This document shows, piece after piece, positions 58,301 through 63,180 of a stretch of DNA of 64,000 nucleotides; positions within the stretch are counted from its first letter, which is position 1, and each line of letters begins with the position of its first letter. The notes under the pieces were generated by a model. It did not search any database and was not told the origin of the DNA. It worked only from the letters and a program-made list of their open reading frames with translations. The position numbers were made by a program, and so were the translations under genes. The stretch is from Plecoglossus altivelis (lineage: Eukaryota; Chordata; Actinopteri; Osmeriformes; Plecoglossidae), in assembly GCA_036571765.1 (NCBI GenBank), contig BROE01000016.1:11353838-11417837 (forward strand), given 5' to 3'.

Positions 58301-59178
58301 CTATGGCATATGAACGGACTTCTGTTGCTGACGGTTCTTTAAGTTTCATGCTTTACCTGAGACTTTACCTTTTCTTTTGCAGCCTGAAAACGAAGAGAAG
58401 TCGGTGGTGTATGACAACGTAGGGCCCAACGTCTGCATGGGGGACCACAAGGTAAGCACTGTCCCTTACCCAGCTCTCAGTGTGATCAAGTTCAGAAACC
58501 AACACTTTTGAAACATGGTGGTACCATGGCTAAAATTGGACTTAATCAATCACAAGAGAAAATCGTTCAAGGATTATAGTTTATTAACAGATATGTAAAT
58601 ATCTATTTTCTGTACACACCTATATAGCTTATCATTAGATGCCTCGCGTTGGTTATTAGGAAGAGTGTTTGGAAATGCTGTCTGTATAGACAGCCTTTAG
58701 CAGTCGGCCTCCAGCCTGTCTGCTATCAGACAGAGGGGGTCAGAGGCTGAAAGAGAGGCGCCTTAAGTCTGCTCCAGGTCCAGTGGCCTGTTGGTCTTTC
58801 ATCATTACCTAGTGTGGCGTAGAGAGTAGTGTGTGTCCGTGAGGTGACCCCGCGCACCCAGAGAGACTTCTACCAAGGCATAGCCCCCCAACCACACACT
58901 CCCGCTAAAATCACAGGCTGCTATGTTTAAAAAATGTCCAATGTAGTTAGCATACAGCGGGAAATATGACGACCCTGCTATGTGAGTTTTAGGTGTGTGT
59001 TTGTGCATGTGCGTCAGGTTTGCCTCAAACAAGAGCCTGGTTCTGGTCTTTTCTTGCCATGAGGTTTACTGCATGTATGTTTGTTTTCCCCTGACAGCCT
59101 GTCTTCCTGTCCTTCCGAATAACAGCGGGGGCAGGTAAACGTAATGCAAATAAGCACAAGTGTTGTGTCGTGCAGTGA
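11431..59178 (+). CDS. inpp5a: Inositol polyphosphate-5-phosphatase A (type I InsP3 5-phosphatase), last 11 coding exons
   Basis: Removes the 5-phosphate from Ins(1,4,5)P3 (and InsP4) and so ends the signal for calcium release; the mammalian enzyme acts at membranes. The join is 11431-11494, 13264-13367, 18864-18916, 19978-20097, 27295-27379, 42287-42382, 42805-42879, 47639-47712, 55786-55897, 58383-58451, 59098-59178. This is 933 nt in one frame, or 310 codons plus stop, with GT/AG introns throughout. The length equals human residues 103-412 as I recall it. Visible motifs are NIHLFHD (human 182-188), FGDFNFR (230-236, with catalytic Asp and Asn), TRCPAWCDRIL (342-352, including the substrate-binding arginines 343 and 350 known from mutagenesis), GDHKP (383-387) and the C-terminal CVVQ, a CAAX box for farnesylation. 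The first about 102 codons are outside the window. No break or frameshift was seen. Confidence 0.97.
11495..13263 (+). other. inpp5a: inpp5a intron with minisatellite
   Basis: A 1,769-bp phase-1 intron. Its first half is mostly the 23-bp tandem array. From 12300 to 13200 there is unique sequence with no recognised gene, then a poly-T-rich acceptor tract (from about 13241) ending in GTCAG. Confidence 0.9.
11537..12232 (+). repeat. 23-bp minisatellite, about 30 copies
   Basis: A C/A-rich 23-bp unit (CCTCCCTACACATC then ACACCCCAA) repeats head to tail about 30 times. Variants are clustered: seven consecutive copies carry CATATC instead of CACATC (from about 11754 to 11900), and two more follow near 11961-11990. 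There are a few CCCCCC or ATCTCC variants, one copy with five extra bases near 11678, and a last copy with ATCATC. The G-poor strand is the coding strand. The unit has no stop codon in any forward frame and 23 is not divisible by 3, so all three frames are open with the same 23-residue cycle. This is an array artefact, not a gene. Confidence 0.97.
13264..13367 (+). CDS. inpp5a: inpp5a exon (human residues 124-158)
   Basis: Completes the split Ala codon and encodes AKKFKLVVGKEIYSDTLEST, then AMLEKEKFPLNFYPE. The human segment has KEIYSDTLEST and MLEKEKFP in the same positions. The acceptor is a long T run plus GTCAG. The donor is GAG/GTTGGT, a weaker GT site but the only one that keeps frame with the next exon (C-K-W). 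Confidence 0.95.
13956..14035 (+). repeat. (TG)n microsatellite
   Basis: An 80-bp TG/CG alternating tract. It is complementary in type to the CA tract starting 270 bp downstream. Confidence 0.95.
14303..14410 (+). repeat. (CA)n microsatellite
   Basis: CA repeat with regular CT and CC interruptions. Together with the upstream TG tract it forms an imperfect inverted repeat that could fold in RNA or single-stranded DNA. Confidence 0.95.
14630..15010. promoter_or_regulatory. Candidate conserved non-coding element
   Basis: Repeat-free block with CCCATTTAAAAAGAGCAG, AATTGGTTGTTATC, GATGAATTAATTTCACTAATG and TGATTTATGCCG. It has multiple TAAT and TTTATG (Cdx/Hox-like) words and no coding signal. 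Motif-based inference. Confidence 0.28.
15431..15508 (+). repeat. 40-bp direct duplication
   Basis: Two head-to-tail copies of a 40-bp unit starting AGTGTTGAGT and containing GTTGAAGGTCT. They differ by a few substitutions and the second copy is slightly truncated. Intronic. Confidence 0.8.
15686..15743 (+). repeat. (CA)n microsatellite, 29 repeats
   Basis: A perfect 58-bp CA repeat in an intron, likely polymorphic. Confidence 0.97.
16549..16612 (+). repeat. C-rich direct repeats
   Basis: A unit of CCCCTCACAACAGCCCCC occurs twice in tandem within a C-rich tract. It follows an ACAT/AT simple repeat at 16502-16529. Confidence 0.7.
18210..18540. promoter_or_regulatory. Strong candidate conserved non-coding element
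   Basis: About 330 bp of repeat-free AT-rich sequence packed with homeodomain and POU-like words: TATGGATTAATTCAAG, GCTAATGTAATTCAATTTG, TTTAATTTGCATCTAAG, AATTTGTAATTATGTG, CCGTAATTAGTTTATTC and TCCATTAGGGGCC. TTTGCAT resembles an octamer half. It is among the clearest enhancer-like blocks here and lies 320 bp before an inpp5a exon. Conservation is untested. Confidence 0.4.
18864..18916 (+). CDS. inpp5a: inpp5a exon (human residues 159-175)
   Basis: A 53-nt exon encoding CKWSRKGFIRTRWALAD and two bases of a Cys codon. The acceptor is CTGCTGCAG and the donor ACTG/GTGAGC. Human has CKWSRKGFIRTRW then CIAD, so this protein reads AL where human reads CI. It is shorter than any default open-frame cutoff and was found by joining frames. 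Confidence 0.95.
18917..19977 (+). other. inpp5a: inpp5a intron
   Basis: A 1,061-bp phase-2 intron. It holds two GA-rich simple tracts and ends in a C/T-rich acceptor tract (about 19907-19977, TCTCCCCCTCTCCCCCAG). Nothing else is recognised. Confidence 0.9.
19131..19184 (+). repeat. (GA)n simple repeat
   Basis: Purine-only GAGA/GAAA tract. A second, shorter GA-rich tract lies at about 19411-19460. Confidence 0.85.
19978..20097 (+). CDS. inpp5a: inpp5a exon (human residues 176-215)
   Basis: Begins with the last base of the split Cys codon and encodes AFDLVNIHLFHDASNLVAWE, then KSPSVYSKARQNALSHVLD, leaving AG of the next Arg. NIHLFHD is the conserved His-containing motif of the 5-phosphatase core. 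The acceptor is CCCCCAG/TGCC and the donor GACAG/GTACGT. Compared with human, differences cluster in the surface segment after PSVYS. Confidence 0.97.
20782..20829 (+). repeat. 16-bp tandem repeat, 3 copies
   Basis: Three perfect copies of CTTCATCCATCCTCTC, within pyrimidine-rich sequence. Confidence 0.85.
21040..21480. promoter_or_regulatory. Possible conserved non-coding element
   Basis: Repeat-free AT-rich block with GAATAAAAGCGCCC, CACTTTAAATAACTAC, TTTATGAAGCCATAATTTACC and GAAATTGATTTATTTTTAAA. It carries several TTTATG and TAAT words and no gene. The call is weak. Confidence 0.22.
22253..22343 (+). repeat. (CT)n microsatellite
   Basis: Perfect CT repeat to about 22296, followed by CCAT and CTCT variants. 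Confidence 0.92.
24140..24283 (+). repeat. CT-rich simple repeat
   Basis: Imperfect CTCTGT/CTCTCT repeat, pyrimidine-biased, intronic. Confidence 0.8.
24436..24472. repeat. Perfect 13-bp inverted repeat with 11-nt spacer
   Basis: GACTCACTAGATC at 24436-24448 is the exact reverse complement of GATCTAGTGAGTC at 24460-24472. The 11-base spacer is ACAGATCAGTA. An RNA copy could form a stable short hairpin. It is too short for a typical microRNA precursor, and no related arms extend it. Confidence 0.75.
25730..25800 (+). repeat. Compound (CA)n(CT)n microsatellite
   Basis: A short CA run changes abruptly to about 45 bp of CT repeat. Confidence 0.92.
26590..26900. promoter_or_regulatory. Strong candidate conserved non-coding element
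   Basis: Repeat-free block with CATAAATATATTGTTATCAG, CGATTAGCACAGC, AATCATTAATTACGCAC, TTTTTAATTTC, AAATGATTAGG and GAGTTAATTATACCCCGC. The clustering of TAATTA and GATTA cores is dense. No open frame explains it. This is among the best enhancer candidates by motif content. Confidence 0.4.
27295..27379 (+). CDS. inpp5a: inpp5a exon (human residues 216-244), catalytic FGDFN motif
   Basis: Completes Arg and encodes ITDQRYEKLPYFVFGDFNFR, then LDSKQVIE. GDFNFR is the signature of the Mg-dependent 5-phosphatase and exonuclease/endonuclease fold, and its Asp and Asn are present. The acceptor is TTTTACAG and the donor GAG/GTAAGA. Confidence 0.97.
28120..28330. promoter_or_regulatory. Strong candidate conserved non-coding element
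   Basis: Repeat-free, with GATTAGCCTCATTGATTGC, ATATGATGTTTGTTTTTGC, TCGCATTGATTGACGG, GGATAATTGGGTCAC and TTAGCGCTGATCATGTG. TGATTGAC is the Pbx/Meis-type core and TTAGCGCTGA is an unusual CpG-containing word. No coding signal. Confidence 0.38.
28785..29035 (+). repeat. Compound CA/CT simple-repeat region
   Basis: Mixed CACACA, CTCTCT and ACAGAC tracts spread over about 250 bp. Several overlapping open frames here are pure low-complexity translation. Confidence 0.85.
29184..29246 (+). repeat. (CA)n microsatellite
   Basis: Imperfect CA repeat with CT interruptions. Confidence 0.85.
30720..30990. promoter_or_regulatory. Strong candidate conserved non-coding element
   Basis: Repeat-free, with TCCTAATTAAACTTAATAG, GTAAATTTAATATC, CTGCGATTGATAGGGGCC, GGTTAATTGCTGACTTGATC and TTTTAATTGGAACTG. 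It is a dense array of homeodomain-like cores spaced 20-50 bp apart, ending in GGCTAACGCTAACGCT. No gene. Confidence 0.4.
31440..31640. promoter_or_regulatory. Possible conserved non-coding element
   Basis: Repeat-free block with GGTAAATAATTTTTAGCC, GCTATAAATC, GTGTAATTAAGTG and GGCTAATTAATTTTGGGGCC. Motif content only. Confidence 0.28.
32190..32400. promoter_or_regulatory. Candidate CpG-containing regulatory island
   Basis: CpG density is clearly above the surrounding intron (GATCGGAGCGCCGTCCCCG, AAAGGCGCCGGAG, CTCGCTCATTAAC, GACGGTTGCAGCGCTGC) and is combined with CGTAATTAAAAAGG and GCAATGTTGC. CpG retention suggests germline hypomethylation or constraint. A cryptic promoter is possible, but there is no TATA or exon. 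Confidence 0.3.
33023..33078 (+). repeat. (GCTG/GGCT)n tetranucleotide array, about 13 copies
   Basis: Thirteen or so near-perfect GCTG units end in GCCGGC. Frames read WLAG repeats on + and PASQ repeats on -, both artefacts. Confidence 0.95.
34500..34580. other. GC- and CpG-rich patch preceded by acceptor-like sequence
   Basis: TGTCCCCATCCAG resembles a splice acceptor and is followed by a CpG-dense run (CAGCGCGCCTCGGCGG). The frame that follows (34503-34727) has no recognisable domain and no donor that I can place with confidence. I do not call an exon. Confidence 0.2.
35590..35870. promoter_or_regulatory. Candidate conserved non-coding element
   Basis: Repeat-free block with TCCAATTGATTTGCAGC, CGAATTTATTGTGATTTAGC, GTGCTAATGAATG, TTTATGATTTGATTCC and TTATCATTAAATGGG. 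It has high TAAT/ATTGAT density and no coding frame. Motif-based. Confidence 0.33.
36469..36527 (+). repeat. (TG)n microsatellite
   Basis: TG run ending in CGTGCGCGCATG. The assembly ambiguity at 36544 lies just downstream. Confidence 0.95.
36544..36544. other. Single ambiguous base (N)
   Basis: The only non-ACGT symbol I noticed in the window. It lies 17 bp past a long TG repeat, so it probably reflects sequencing uncertainty near the repeat. Confidence 0.95.
36723..36806 (+). repeat. Compound (TG)n(GGT)n(G)n repeat
   Basis: A TG tract passes into GGT trinucleotides and then a G run. It is a progressive G-rich simple repeat with quadruplex potential. Confidence 0.92.
37030..37075 (+). repeat. 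(CA)n microsatellite
   Basis: CA repeat with CATACTCA and CTGA interruptions. Confidence 0.85.
37358..37414 (+). repeat. (TG)n microsatellite
   Basis: TG repeat interrupted by CTG and GCACACG. Confidence 0.85.
38007..38026 (+). repeat. Poly-G run, 20 bases
   Basis: An uninterrupted run of 20 G. Its length is likely to be uncertain in any assembly and it can form quadruplex structures. Confidence 0.9.
38390..38650 (+). repeat. Pyrimidine-rich region with (CTAC)n and (CT)n
   Basis: About 260 bp dominated by C and T, including four CTAC units near 38526-38546 and a CT run at about 38552-38578. Confidence 0.8.
39411..39445 (+). repeat. (CT)n microsatellite
   Basis: CT dinucleotide repeat in the long intron. 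Confidence 0.85.
40830..40980. promoter_or_regulatory. Candidate CpG-rich element
   Basis: CpG-dense stretch (CACCGCGGCTCACCG, CCGACGGCCGCGTCGTCACC) in an otherwise CpG-poor intron. The 95-codon minus-strand frame over its left side shows no known domain. It could be a hypomethylated enhancer or a cryptic promoter. Confidence 0.25.
41287..41302 (+). repeat. Poly-G run, 16 bases
   Basis: Uninterrupted G run. Similar runs of 14 lie at 39946-39959 and 41735-41748, and one of at least 10 at 41031-41040. Confidence 0.9.
41801..41846 (+). repeat. (TG)n and (GTGA)n repeat
   Basis: A short TG tract followed by about five GTGA tetranucleotides. Confidence 0.85.
42060..42286 (+). repeat. inpp5a: Long polypyrimidine tract abutting a splice acceptor
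   Basis: About 225 bp almost wholly C and T, with repeated CCCTCCCTCCCACTCT blocks, running directly into CCACAG at the start of the next inpp5a exon. It serves as an unusually long polypyrimidine tract and is probably repeat-expanded. Confidence 0.85.
42287..42382 (+). CDS. inpp5a: inpp5a exon (human residues 245-276)
   Basis: Encodes SLCTSATLQTVRVPDTNEID, then KLIFQESDNDRK. Human has TLCTKATMQTVRAADTNE and FRESDNDRK here. The acceptor is CCACAG/AGTTTG and the donor AAAG/GTACTG. The 96-nt exon is symmetric (phase 0 at both ends). Confidence 0.96.
42383..42804 (+). other. inpp5a: inpp5a intron
   Basis: A short 422-bp phase-0 intron whose last 50 bases are a (CT)n tract (about 42751-42789) followed by CTTCCCCCCCACAG. 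Nothing else is recognised. Confidence 0.93.
42805..42879 (+). CDS. inpp5a: inpp5a exon (human residues 277-301)
   Basis: Encodes VVLQLGKKLFSYVNQDVFRE, then NNGTS. Human has LQLEKKLFDYFNQEVFRD and NNGT here, so the Glu of LEKK is Gly in this protein. The acceptor is CCCCACAG and the donor TCG/GTGAGT. Symmetric 75-nt exon. Confidence 0.96.
43120..43137 (+). repeat. Poly-G run, 18 bases
   Basis: Uninterrupted G run. A matching poly-C run of 15 lies at about 43629-43643, so the two could pair in an inverted arrangement about 500 bp apart. Confidence 0.88.
43816..43877 (+). repeat. (GA)n microsatellite
   Basis: GA repeat with single T and C interruptions. Confidence 0.92.
43880..44110. promoter_or_regulatory. 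Possible conserved non-coding element
   Basis: Repeat-free block with GAAATTTAATTCGAGGC, AAATAATTATTGTATTTTG, GAGTAATCATTGG, TGATTAATAGG and GTATAATTAATTATCCCC. The TAATTAATTA palindrome near its end is a classic homeodomain dimer-like site. Confidence 0.33.
44513..44640 (+). repeat. 37-bp purine-rich minisatellite, about 3.5 copies
   Basis: A unit containing TGCGGAGGGGGATATGGAGG repeats with a 37-bp period (starts at 44521, 44558, 44595, then 44630 after a 35-bp copy). It is almost entirely purine on the + strand, with one TATG per unit. Confidence 0.88.
45190..45460. promoter_or_regulatory. Possible conserved non-coding element
   Basis: Repeat-free block with CCAAATAATGAAG, ATCAAATTAAATGACC, TTTATTGATGC, CTTTAATGGCAGCAGG and GCACAATTATGAGCC. 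Motif-based, low certainty. Confidence 0.25.
46207..46235 (+). repeat. (CA)n microsatellite
   Basis: Short CA repeat. Another, interrupted, lies at about 46457-46502. Confidence 0.85.
47639..47712 (+). CDS. inpp5a: inpp5a exon (human residues 302-325)
   Basis: Encodes LLEFDKELSAFKDRLHELEI, then SFPP and two bases of a Ser codon. Human has LLEFDKELSVFKDRLYELDI then SFPP. The acceptor is CTCTTCACAG and the donor CCCAG/GTATGG. If the next exon were skipped the frame would break. Confidence 0.96.
47979..48074 (+). repeat. 12-bp tandem repeat, 8 copies
   Basis: Eight 12-bp units of the form CCTGGGATATTA run without gaps; variants include CCTGGTATATGA and CCCGGGATATTA. The last three or four copies are the most alike, which suggests growth from the 3' side. 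It starts about 265 bp after an inpp5a donor. Confidence 0.92.
48420..48820. promoter_or_regulatory. Strong candidate conserved non-coding element with CpG retention
   Basis: Combines CpG-rich words (GTGCGCGAGGAGGCGC, TTCCGTCGCGGTGGG, TTCCGGCGCTAGCGCG) with AAATGCATTTGCAATTAGCC, TCAATTGTTTAG and AAACAATAATTACTTG (Sox-like next to a homeodomain-like core). It is free of simple repeats. The 77- and 83-codon frames over it show no domain. Confidence 0.42.
48960..49260. promoter_or_regulatory. Possible conserved non-coding element
   Basis: Repeat-free block with CTCAGTGTCTTAATCAGGG, TAGATTTATTGTCC, CATATAATATTGAATC and ACAAATGATTTTCGC. Weaker motif support than neighbouring blocks. Confidence 0.22.
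51029..51049 (+). repeat. Poly-G run, 21 bases
   Basis: The longest uninterrupted G run I found in the window. Confidence 0.9.
53430..53910. promoter_or_regulatory. Strong candidate conserved non-coding element
   Basis: After a short CA tract comes about 450 bp of repeat-free sequence with CCCATTAATTAGCGTAATTA, CGCACTAATCGCTCCC, CATTAATCACTTGG, GCATTAGACTTG, CATTGTTGAGCATTGTTAAT and TCATCAAAAAG. Paired TAATTA cores and paired ATTGTT (Sox) cores sit within one block with several CpG sites. It is one of the best neural-enhancer-like stretches here. Inference only. Confidence 0.42.
55184..55405 (+). repeat. (CT)n-rich polypyrimidine region
   Basis: CTTT/CTCT simple sequence over about 220 bp, with a CT run near 55320-55346. 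Confidence 0.88.
55786..55897 (+). CDS. inpp5a: inpp5a exon (human residues 326-363), substrate-binding arginines
   Basis: Completes Ser and encodes YPYSEDSSRGKEYMNTRCPA, then WCDRILMSAMARDLVLK. TRCPAWCDRIL is the second 5-phosphatase signature. The arginines that align with human Arg343 and Arg350, known to bind substrate, are both present. The acceptor is TCACCTCAG and the donor AAAG/GTAACA. Confidence 0.97.
56774..56877 (+). repeat. 13-bp tandem repeat, 8 copies, resembling splice acceptors
   Basis: Eight units of CCTCTCTTCCCAG or close variants (CCTCTCTTCCTAG, CCTCTCTTATCAA). Six of the first seven copies end in AG or GG after a pyrimidine run, so the array mimics a row of 3' splice sites inside an intron. 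Confidence 0.9.
57234..57296 (+). repeat. (CA)n microsatellites
   Basis: Two CA runs separated by CCTCATTCCCCTCCCACC. Confidence 0.92.
57310..57620. promoter_or_regulatory. Candidate CpG-rich conserved element
   Basis: High CpG density for an intron (GTCGCGCGCCCTCGCGGC, CGAGCGAGGGCCCGTTGCTC, CCAACGGCCCCGTAATC, TTATACGCCGGTATTGATC), free of repeats. It lies 1.6 kb upstream of the inpp5a stop and about 6 kb from nkx6.2. It could be an enhancer or a hypomethylated island. The open frame across it looks like a by-product of base composition. Confidence 0.36.
58383..58451 (+). CDS. inpp5a: inpp5a exon (human residues 364-386)
   Basis: Encodes PENEEKSVVYDNVGPNVCMG, then DHK. GDHK supplies the catalytic Asp-His pair conserved in 5-phosphatases. 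Human has GPNVCMGDHK at the same position. The acceptor is TTTTGCAG and the donor AAG/GTAAGC. Symmetric 69-nt exon. Confidence 0.97.
58452..59097 (+). other. inpp5a: Last inpp5a intron
   Basis: A 646-bp phase-0 intron of unique sequence ending in TTTTCCCCTGACAG. No gene or clear repeat is seen. Confidence 0.93.
59098..59178 (+). CDS. inpp5a: inpp5a last coding exon (human residues 387-412), CAAX box
   Basis: Encodes PVFLSFRITAGAGKRNANKH, then KCCVVQ and TGA (59176-59178). The terminal CVVQ is a CAAX farnesylation motif, and the preceding basic residues (K, R, K, H, K) fit a membrane-targeting tail. This tail is known to anchor the mammalian enzyme. The segment before it (GAGKRNANKH) differs from human but keeps its length. 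Confidence 0.97.
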   Translation, partial: PVFLSFRITAGAGKRNANKHKCCVVQ

Positions 59179-60999
59179 TGTCGTGGTAAATATTTCTTTC
59201 TTTCTTTTAATATGATTAATACGATTGTTTGATCAGTATTAGTATTAGTATTATTTGCTTTTGATTGGCTAGCTCTAGACACACCATGACACTAGAATAT
59301 CGTTGTTTGGACCCTGTAGTTCTTATGGGAAATGTGTGTTTGTGTGCGTGTTTTCTTTATTTTGTCAGGGAAGTGGTGCCAAAGGGTGGAGATATTTCGT
59401 GAAGCGCCTCTGTGAAAAGGAAAACAGAAGACACAGGACACCAAGACAGACACACAAACACACACACAGAAACACACACATTCACACAGAAGACCCTATA
59501 CAGACCTTTAAGAAGTGCTGGGCTGTCACAGTGGTTGGAACACCTCATCCATGTAAAACTGATGTTTTTTTTCTTCACAAAATGCTTCAGTATCTGGACT
59601 ACCCAACTGAGAAATACCCAGATATAACACACCTCACTGACCTCACCATTGCAACAACCCCATCCCCCTTCCCAAAAAAAGGATGGACTTTTCCATGTCA
59701 CAGCCTTGTTGCCAAAACTCTAATAGAATCAGTCCTACTACTTTATTTTAGATACCATATTTGCAAGTTTTAGGTATGCCTCTACATATAGAAGCTACTT
59801 CCATACAGTATGTAAGATGTTTTAAAAGTGCAATGCAAAAAAAGTTGTATATCTATTGTTAGGTTTATTTGTACATTGGACAGTATAACATAGAGTTGTT
59901 GATGGTTTTAGTGCCGTTCTCTCTTCTGACCAAACTTCGTGGTCTTTTCGTTAGAATAGATAGTTATTTTCAGTTAATTCTGAGGATTTGTATTTTTTGT
60001 TTTGGAGTTGTTGTTGTGTGCATAAGACACTGCCATGCCTCGCACATCAGCTGAGTCTCATTTTTATATAATGTCATTTTTAAAGAGATAATTTATCATT
60101 CTTACCAAAATTGTTATGCTGAAGTGTGGAGACATTGAGACTGCGTGGGTGTTCCTGCAGCCATAAGGACCTTAGAATTTAGGAATTTAATGAGAGAAAA
60201 AAACAACTGTTCAGCCAACATTTATATAGCCTATCCAAGAATGTTTTAAGCAGTGCCATAGACCATGCAAGTAGATAAGATATTGTTTCATATAGCAGTC
60301 TCACATTATTTCATGATTATTCTTATTCTAACTTATTTCTATGTAATAATATTATGGTTCTGAATGTGATGTTTTTAGATAGGCTCGGGTATCCTTACAA
60401 AATGTAAACTTTTTGTCTATTTTTGTTACTGCATTATGGTGCCAAGTATTGTACACAGAAATGAAGTGTGACGGTTAATATAAAATACTTAGGCTAAGTC
60501 ATATAACGGTCTTGATTATAAATTGGGGGGAAAACGCTAAAGACGTAAAAGACCAGAAAGACTTGCTTTTTAATTTTCTATGTAGCCTTCGGCAGCCTTT
60601 ACTGCTATGTTGCAAATAATTTCCTCTTACCGGTCGTTAGAGCATTAAACAGCGATTAGGAGAGGCTGTTGATGAAACGCGAACGTTTCCTTGTATTGAT
60701 TTAATTTACTACACTACAGAGTTCACAGACTGTGTGAAGCCGTTAGATTGATCCTTGAATTTTTCCATCTAAATCACCGCAAGTGGAAATGATTTTGTGC
60801 CTGCTGCAAAGATATTTGTTGTCTTGACAATGTGATTTGGTTCGTAGACAAACCTGCTTGTTTTTCCCGCTGGTCACGTGATAGGAGAAGCCGCAGTTTG
60901 TTCACTCCTCTTAAAGCAGATAGAGATTCTACCCCCAGGACGGCATGGCCTCTAGTGTTGGTTATGCGGTTCTCAAGCAATAAAACCATTAGAACTCAC
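59179..60999 (+). other. inpp5a: inpp5a 3' UTR (end inferred)
   Basis: AT-rich sequence after the stop, with a CA-rich patch at 59446-59487 and several T-rich stretches. It runs to the first AATAAA I can find, at 60979, giving a UTR of about 1.8 kb. A variant signal ATTAAA lies at 60644-60649 and could give a shorter form. The open frames at 59303-59773 and 59869-60054 are within the UTR and are not called as genes. Confidence 0.6.
60979..60984 (+). terminator. inpp5a: Candidate inpp5a polyadenylation signal
   Basis: AATAAA in the context AAGCAATAAAACC, followed within about 25-30 bases by GCTGTTTTGTCG, a GT/T-rich element suited to 3' cleavage. Confidence 0.55.
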
Positions 61000-62407
61000 T
61001 AAGCTGTTTTGTCGTCATTTTGCCACATCAATCTTAAAAGGTGGGGATCTTAGCCATTCATTGACTTCTCAGACCTTCTTGATCAATGTAGGCTACTGGC
61101 AAAATATACCTGATTAATGAGCTACAATTTAGCCATAACTAGTTTGACAACGTAAGACACATTTAGCCGACTGTTGTTTTTGCTCAGCTGGTCTGTTTTA
61201 CGAGCTCCAGTATGTGCCTACTGCTATAAACTTAAATTGGCCTAATGGACCAGTCTGCAAAGTCTAACCGCAAAACTTAGCCTAAAGGTACAATGTGTTT
61301 TTTCAAAAAGGCATGTTGTACCCTATCAAAAATAATTCATAAATATTTGTCCAAGTGTTGATCATTATCAATAATAAGATCGATGCCAATGCAAATGTAA
61401 TAGGTCCCGTTTAGAGAATTGCTTTGGCATAGGGTTTTGGCATTGCCCAGGCAAGTGTTAAGGCCTCACAAGTACCAAACGACGTCCACGATGGCCATGT
61501 TCTCTTTATCAGTTGTGATTTGTACGTTCTGAAAGGTTTTAGAAGGTTTAATCCGATGATCTGGAATACAGACAATCTGTAGCCTACGTGGTAGGCTGGA
61601 TAATCTATTTATTGTGGATTGAAACAACACGACCGCTCTAAATGGCTGTGAAGTTGCAGGCCATGCAATGGGCCATCCTAAAACGACGCAAATTGGGGAA
61701 CACATTCATAAAAGTTGCTAAATGAAAACGTTTGACCTATTGGGGAGTAGGCTAAGCCTAATACTTAATACGTAATAAACTTTATTATCCACTTTATTCG
61801 TTTATATTTTTCAGCCGACGTAATACACCTATAACCTATAATACACCTATAACATTTAGGTAACCTTGTAGACCTGTATTCGTTATTAATTGGTTCGTTT
61901 AGCATTTAAATATAATGCAGTCTTTATTTTATAAGAGATTATTTTATATTGACTGTAGGCTAGTGAAATTTGTATGCCCCTCGCTGATATATTTGGTAAT
62001 GCCATGGGGTCACGTTTCATTGTAGGCCCAAAATTAAATTGTACAATAGCGTTTTTTTTACTACATTACGTTTGAGGATCATATAAGATCAAGTTTCGAC
62101 AATTGATATTCCTCGCATGCGTTTCAGTAAGTGAGTTATCCATAGAACATGCATACACAGCCTTAAAACTTGGAATTCATCGGACGCTTGCGTCAAATAC
62201 TAACTTATCCAGCTTTGAATCATCAGCAATTATAACGTTACTGTTTATAAACAACATGAGCATCTAAATGTGCAATAAATACTCAACGTGTGCTTACAAG
62301 AGTAAGTAATATGGGCTCTAAAGAATGACAGGAAATCAAATAGCGTAGGCCTACTGACTATTTGAATTAAAACTCAAACATGCAATAAACAAAAGCTTGT
62401 TAAATAA
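61000..62407. other. Short intergenic region between convergent genes
   Basis: About 1.4 kb of AT-rich unique sequence between the inferred 3' ends of inpp5a and nkx6.2. I see no gene. Words such as TTATTAATTGG, TATCAATAATAAG and GCATTTAAATATAATGC are present but not strongly clustered. Confidence 0.6.
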
Positions 62408-62413
62408 TTTATT
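62408..62413 (-). terminator. nkx6.2: Candidate nkx6.2 polyadenylation signal
   Basis: AATAAA on the - strand (TTTATT on +), about 520 bp beyond the nkx6.2 stop codon. A variant ATTAAA lies closer, at 62747-62752. Assignment is by position only. Confidence 0.4.
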
Positions 62414-62931
62414 CATAATACAAAGTTTTTTTCTTCCTATACCTTCGCGGAAGCAATAATACTCTCTTATTTCAACATAAACGGTGATCCAGTTTCCTCT
62501 TTCAGTTTGATGAGGTAAAAACAAAGTCCTTCAAACGATAAAAAAAGTGTGGGTTGATATCATTAAAACAAGCATTTACATAATTTACAACATTTGCATT
62601 TATACATTTTGTTCCTGCACTGAATTTAGAAAGATATAGTATGAGAGATGGGCAACATTATTCTGCCAAAATTAAGCTGTAGGCTATTTAGAGGGTATAC
62701 GCGTTTCAGAATTGCGGGAAAGTTTGCCATGTCTTGTTTACATAGGTTTAATAACATAACTTACTCAGTAAAAAATATATACATCTCACTTACATTTTCG
62801 TCTGTACAACACAAATCATTCAATCCAACCATCAGCGCCCTTCTCTCCTTTCGAACAATTTATACCCTGGTTAAATTAGCTTTAGAAGCATCGTGGAGTG
62901 TTTTGAGTGTCTTGACAGGTTGTCAAAGTCA
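62414..62931 (-). other. nkx6.2: nkx6.2 3' UTR (extent inferred)
   Basis: Sequence after the TGA stop on the - strand, AT-rich and repeat-poor, up to the candidate poly(A) signal. The 174-codon + strand frame that overlaps it and the last exon is antisense shadow. Confidence 0.5.
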
Positions 62932-63180
62932 TCACAACGTGTCGGAGCTGTTACTGCAAGGGCTGATCAGGGAAAGGTTGGTAGCCTTGTGCTTTTTCAG
63001 AAGTCTCGTAATTTTTTCGTCGTCTGAATTTGGGTCCAGAGGTTTGTTGTATTCATCATCGTCCTCATTATCCGAACTTTCCTTCATCTTCTCTGTCTCT
63101 GAGTCGTGCTTCTTTTTTGCAGTTGCCATTTCTGCTGCGTGTCTCTTTCGCCACTTGGTCCGTCTGTTTTGAAACCATAC
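62932..63180 (-). CDS. nkx6.2: nkx6.2 last exon, coding part
   Basis: Encodes 82 residues from VWFQNRRTKWRKRHAAEMAT to NSSDTL and TGA (62932-62934). It holds the last 14 homeodomain residues, a Lys-rich then acidic linker (DNEDDDEY), and the conserved YNKPLDPNSDDEKITRLL block. The acceptor on the - strand is CTCTCAAAAG followed by GTATGG. Confidence 0.96.
   Translation of the reverse strand, partial: VWFQNRRTKWRKRHAAEMATAKKKHDSETEKMKESSDNEDDDEYNKPLDPNSDDEKITRLLKKHKATNLSLISPCSNSSDTL

Larger units (their letters stand above)
55898..58382 (+). other. inpp5a: inpp5a intron
   Basis: A 2.5-kb phase-0 intron. It contains a 13-bp acceptor-like tandem array, two (CA)n tracts, a CpG-rich block at 57310-57620 and a 7-bp perfect stem (ACTTCGC, 5-nt loop, GCGAAGT) at 58240-58258. 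The 196-codon frame at 57192-57782 shows no recognised domain. Confidence 0.9.

Noticed and set aside
59303..59773. 156-codon + frame after the inpp5a stop
   Set aside because: Lies in the inferred 3' UTR, includes CA-repeat translation, and has no domain.
62648..63172. 174-codon + frame
   Set aside because: Antisense shadow of the nkx6.2 last exon and 3' UTR.
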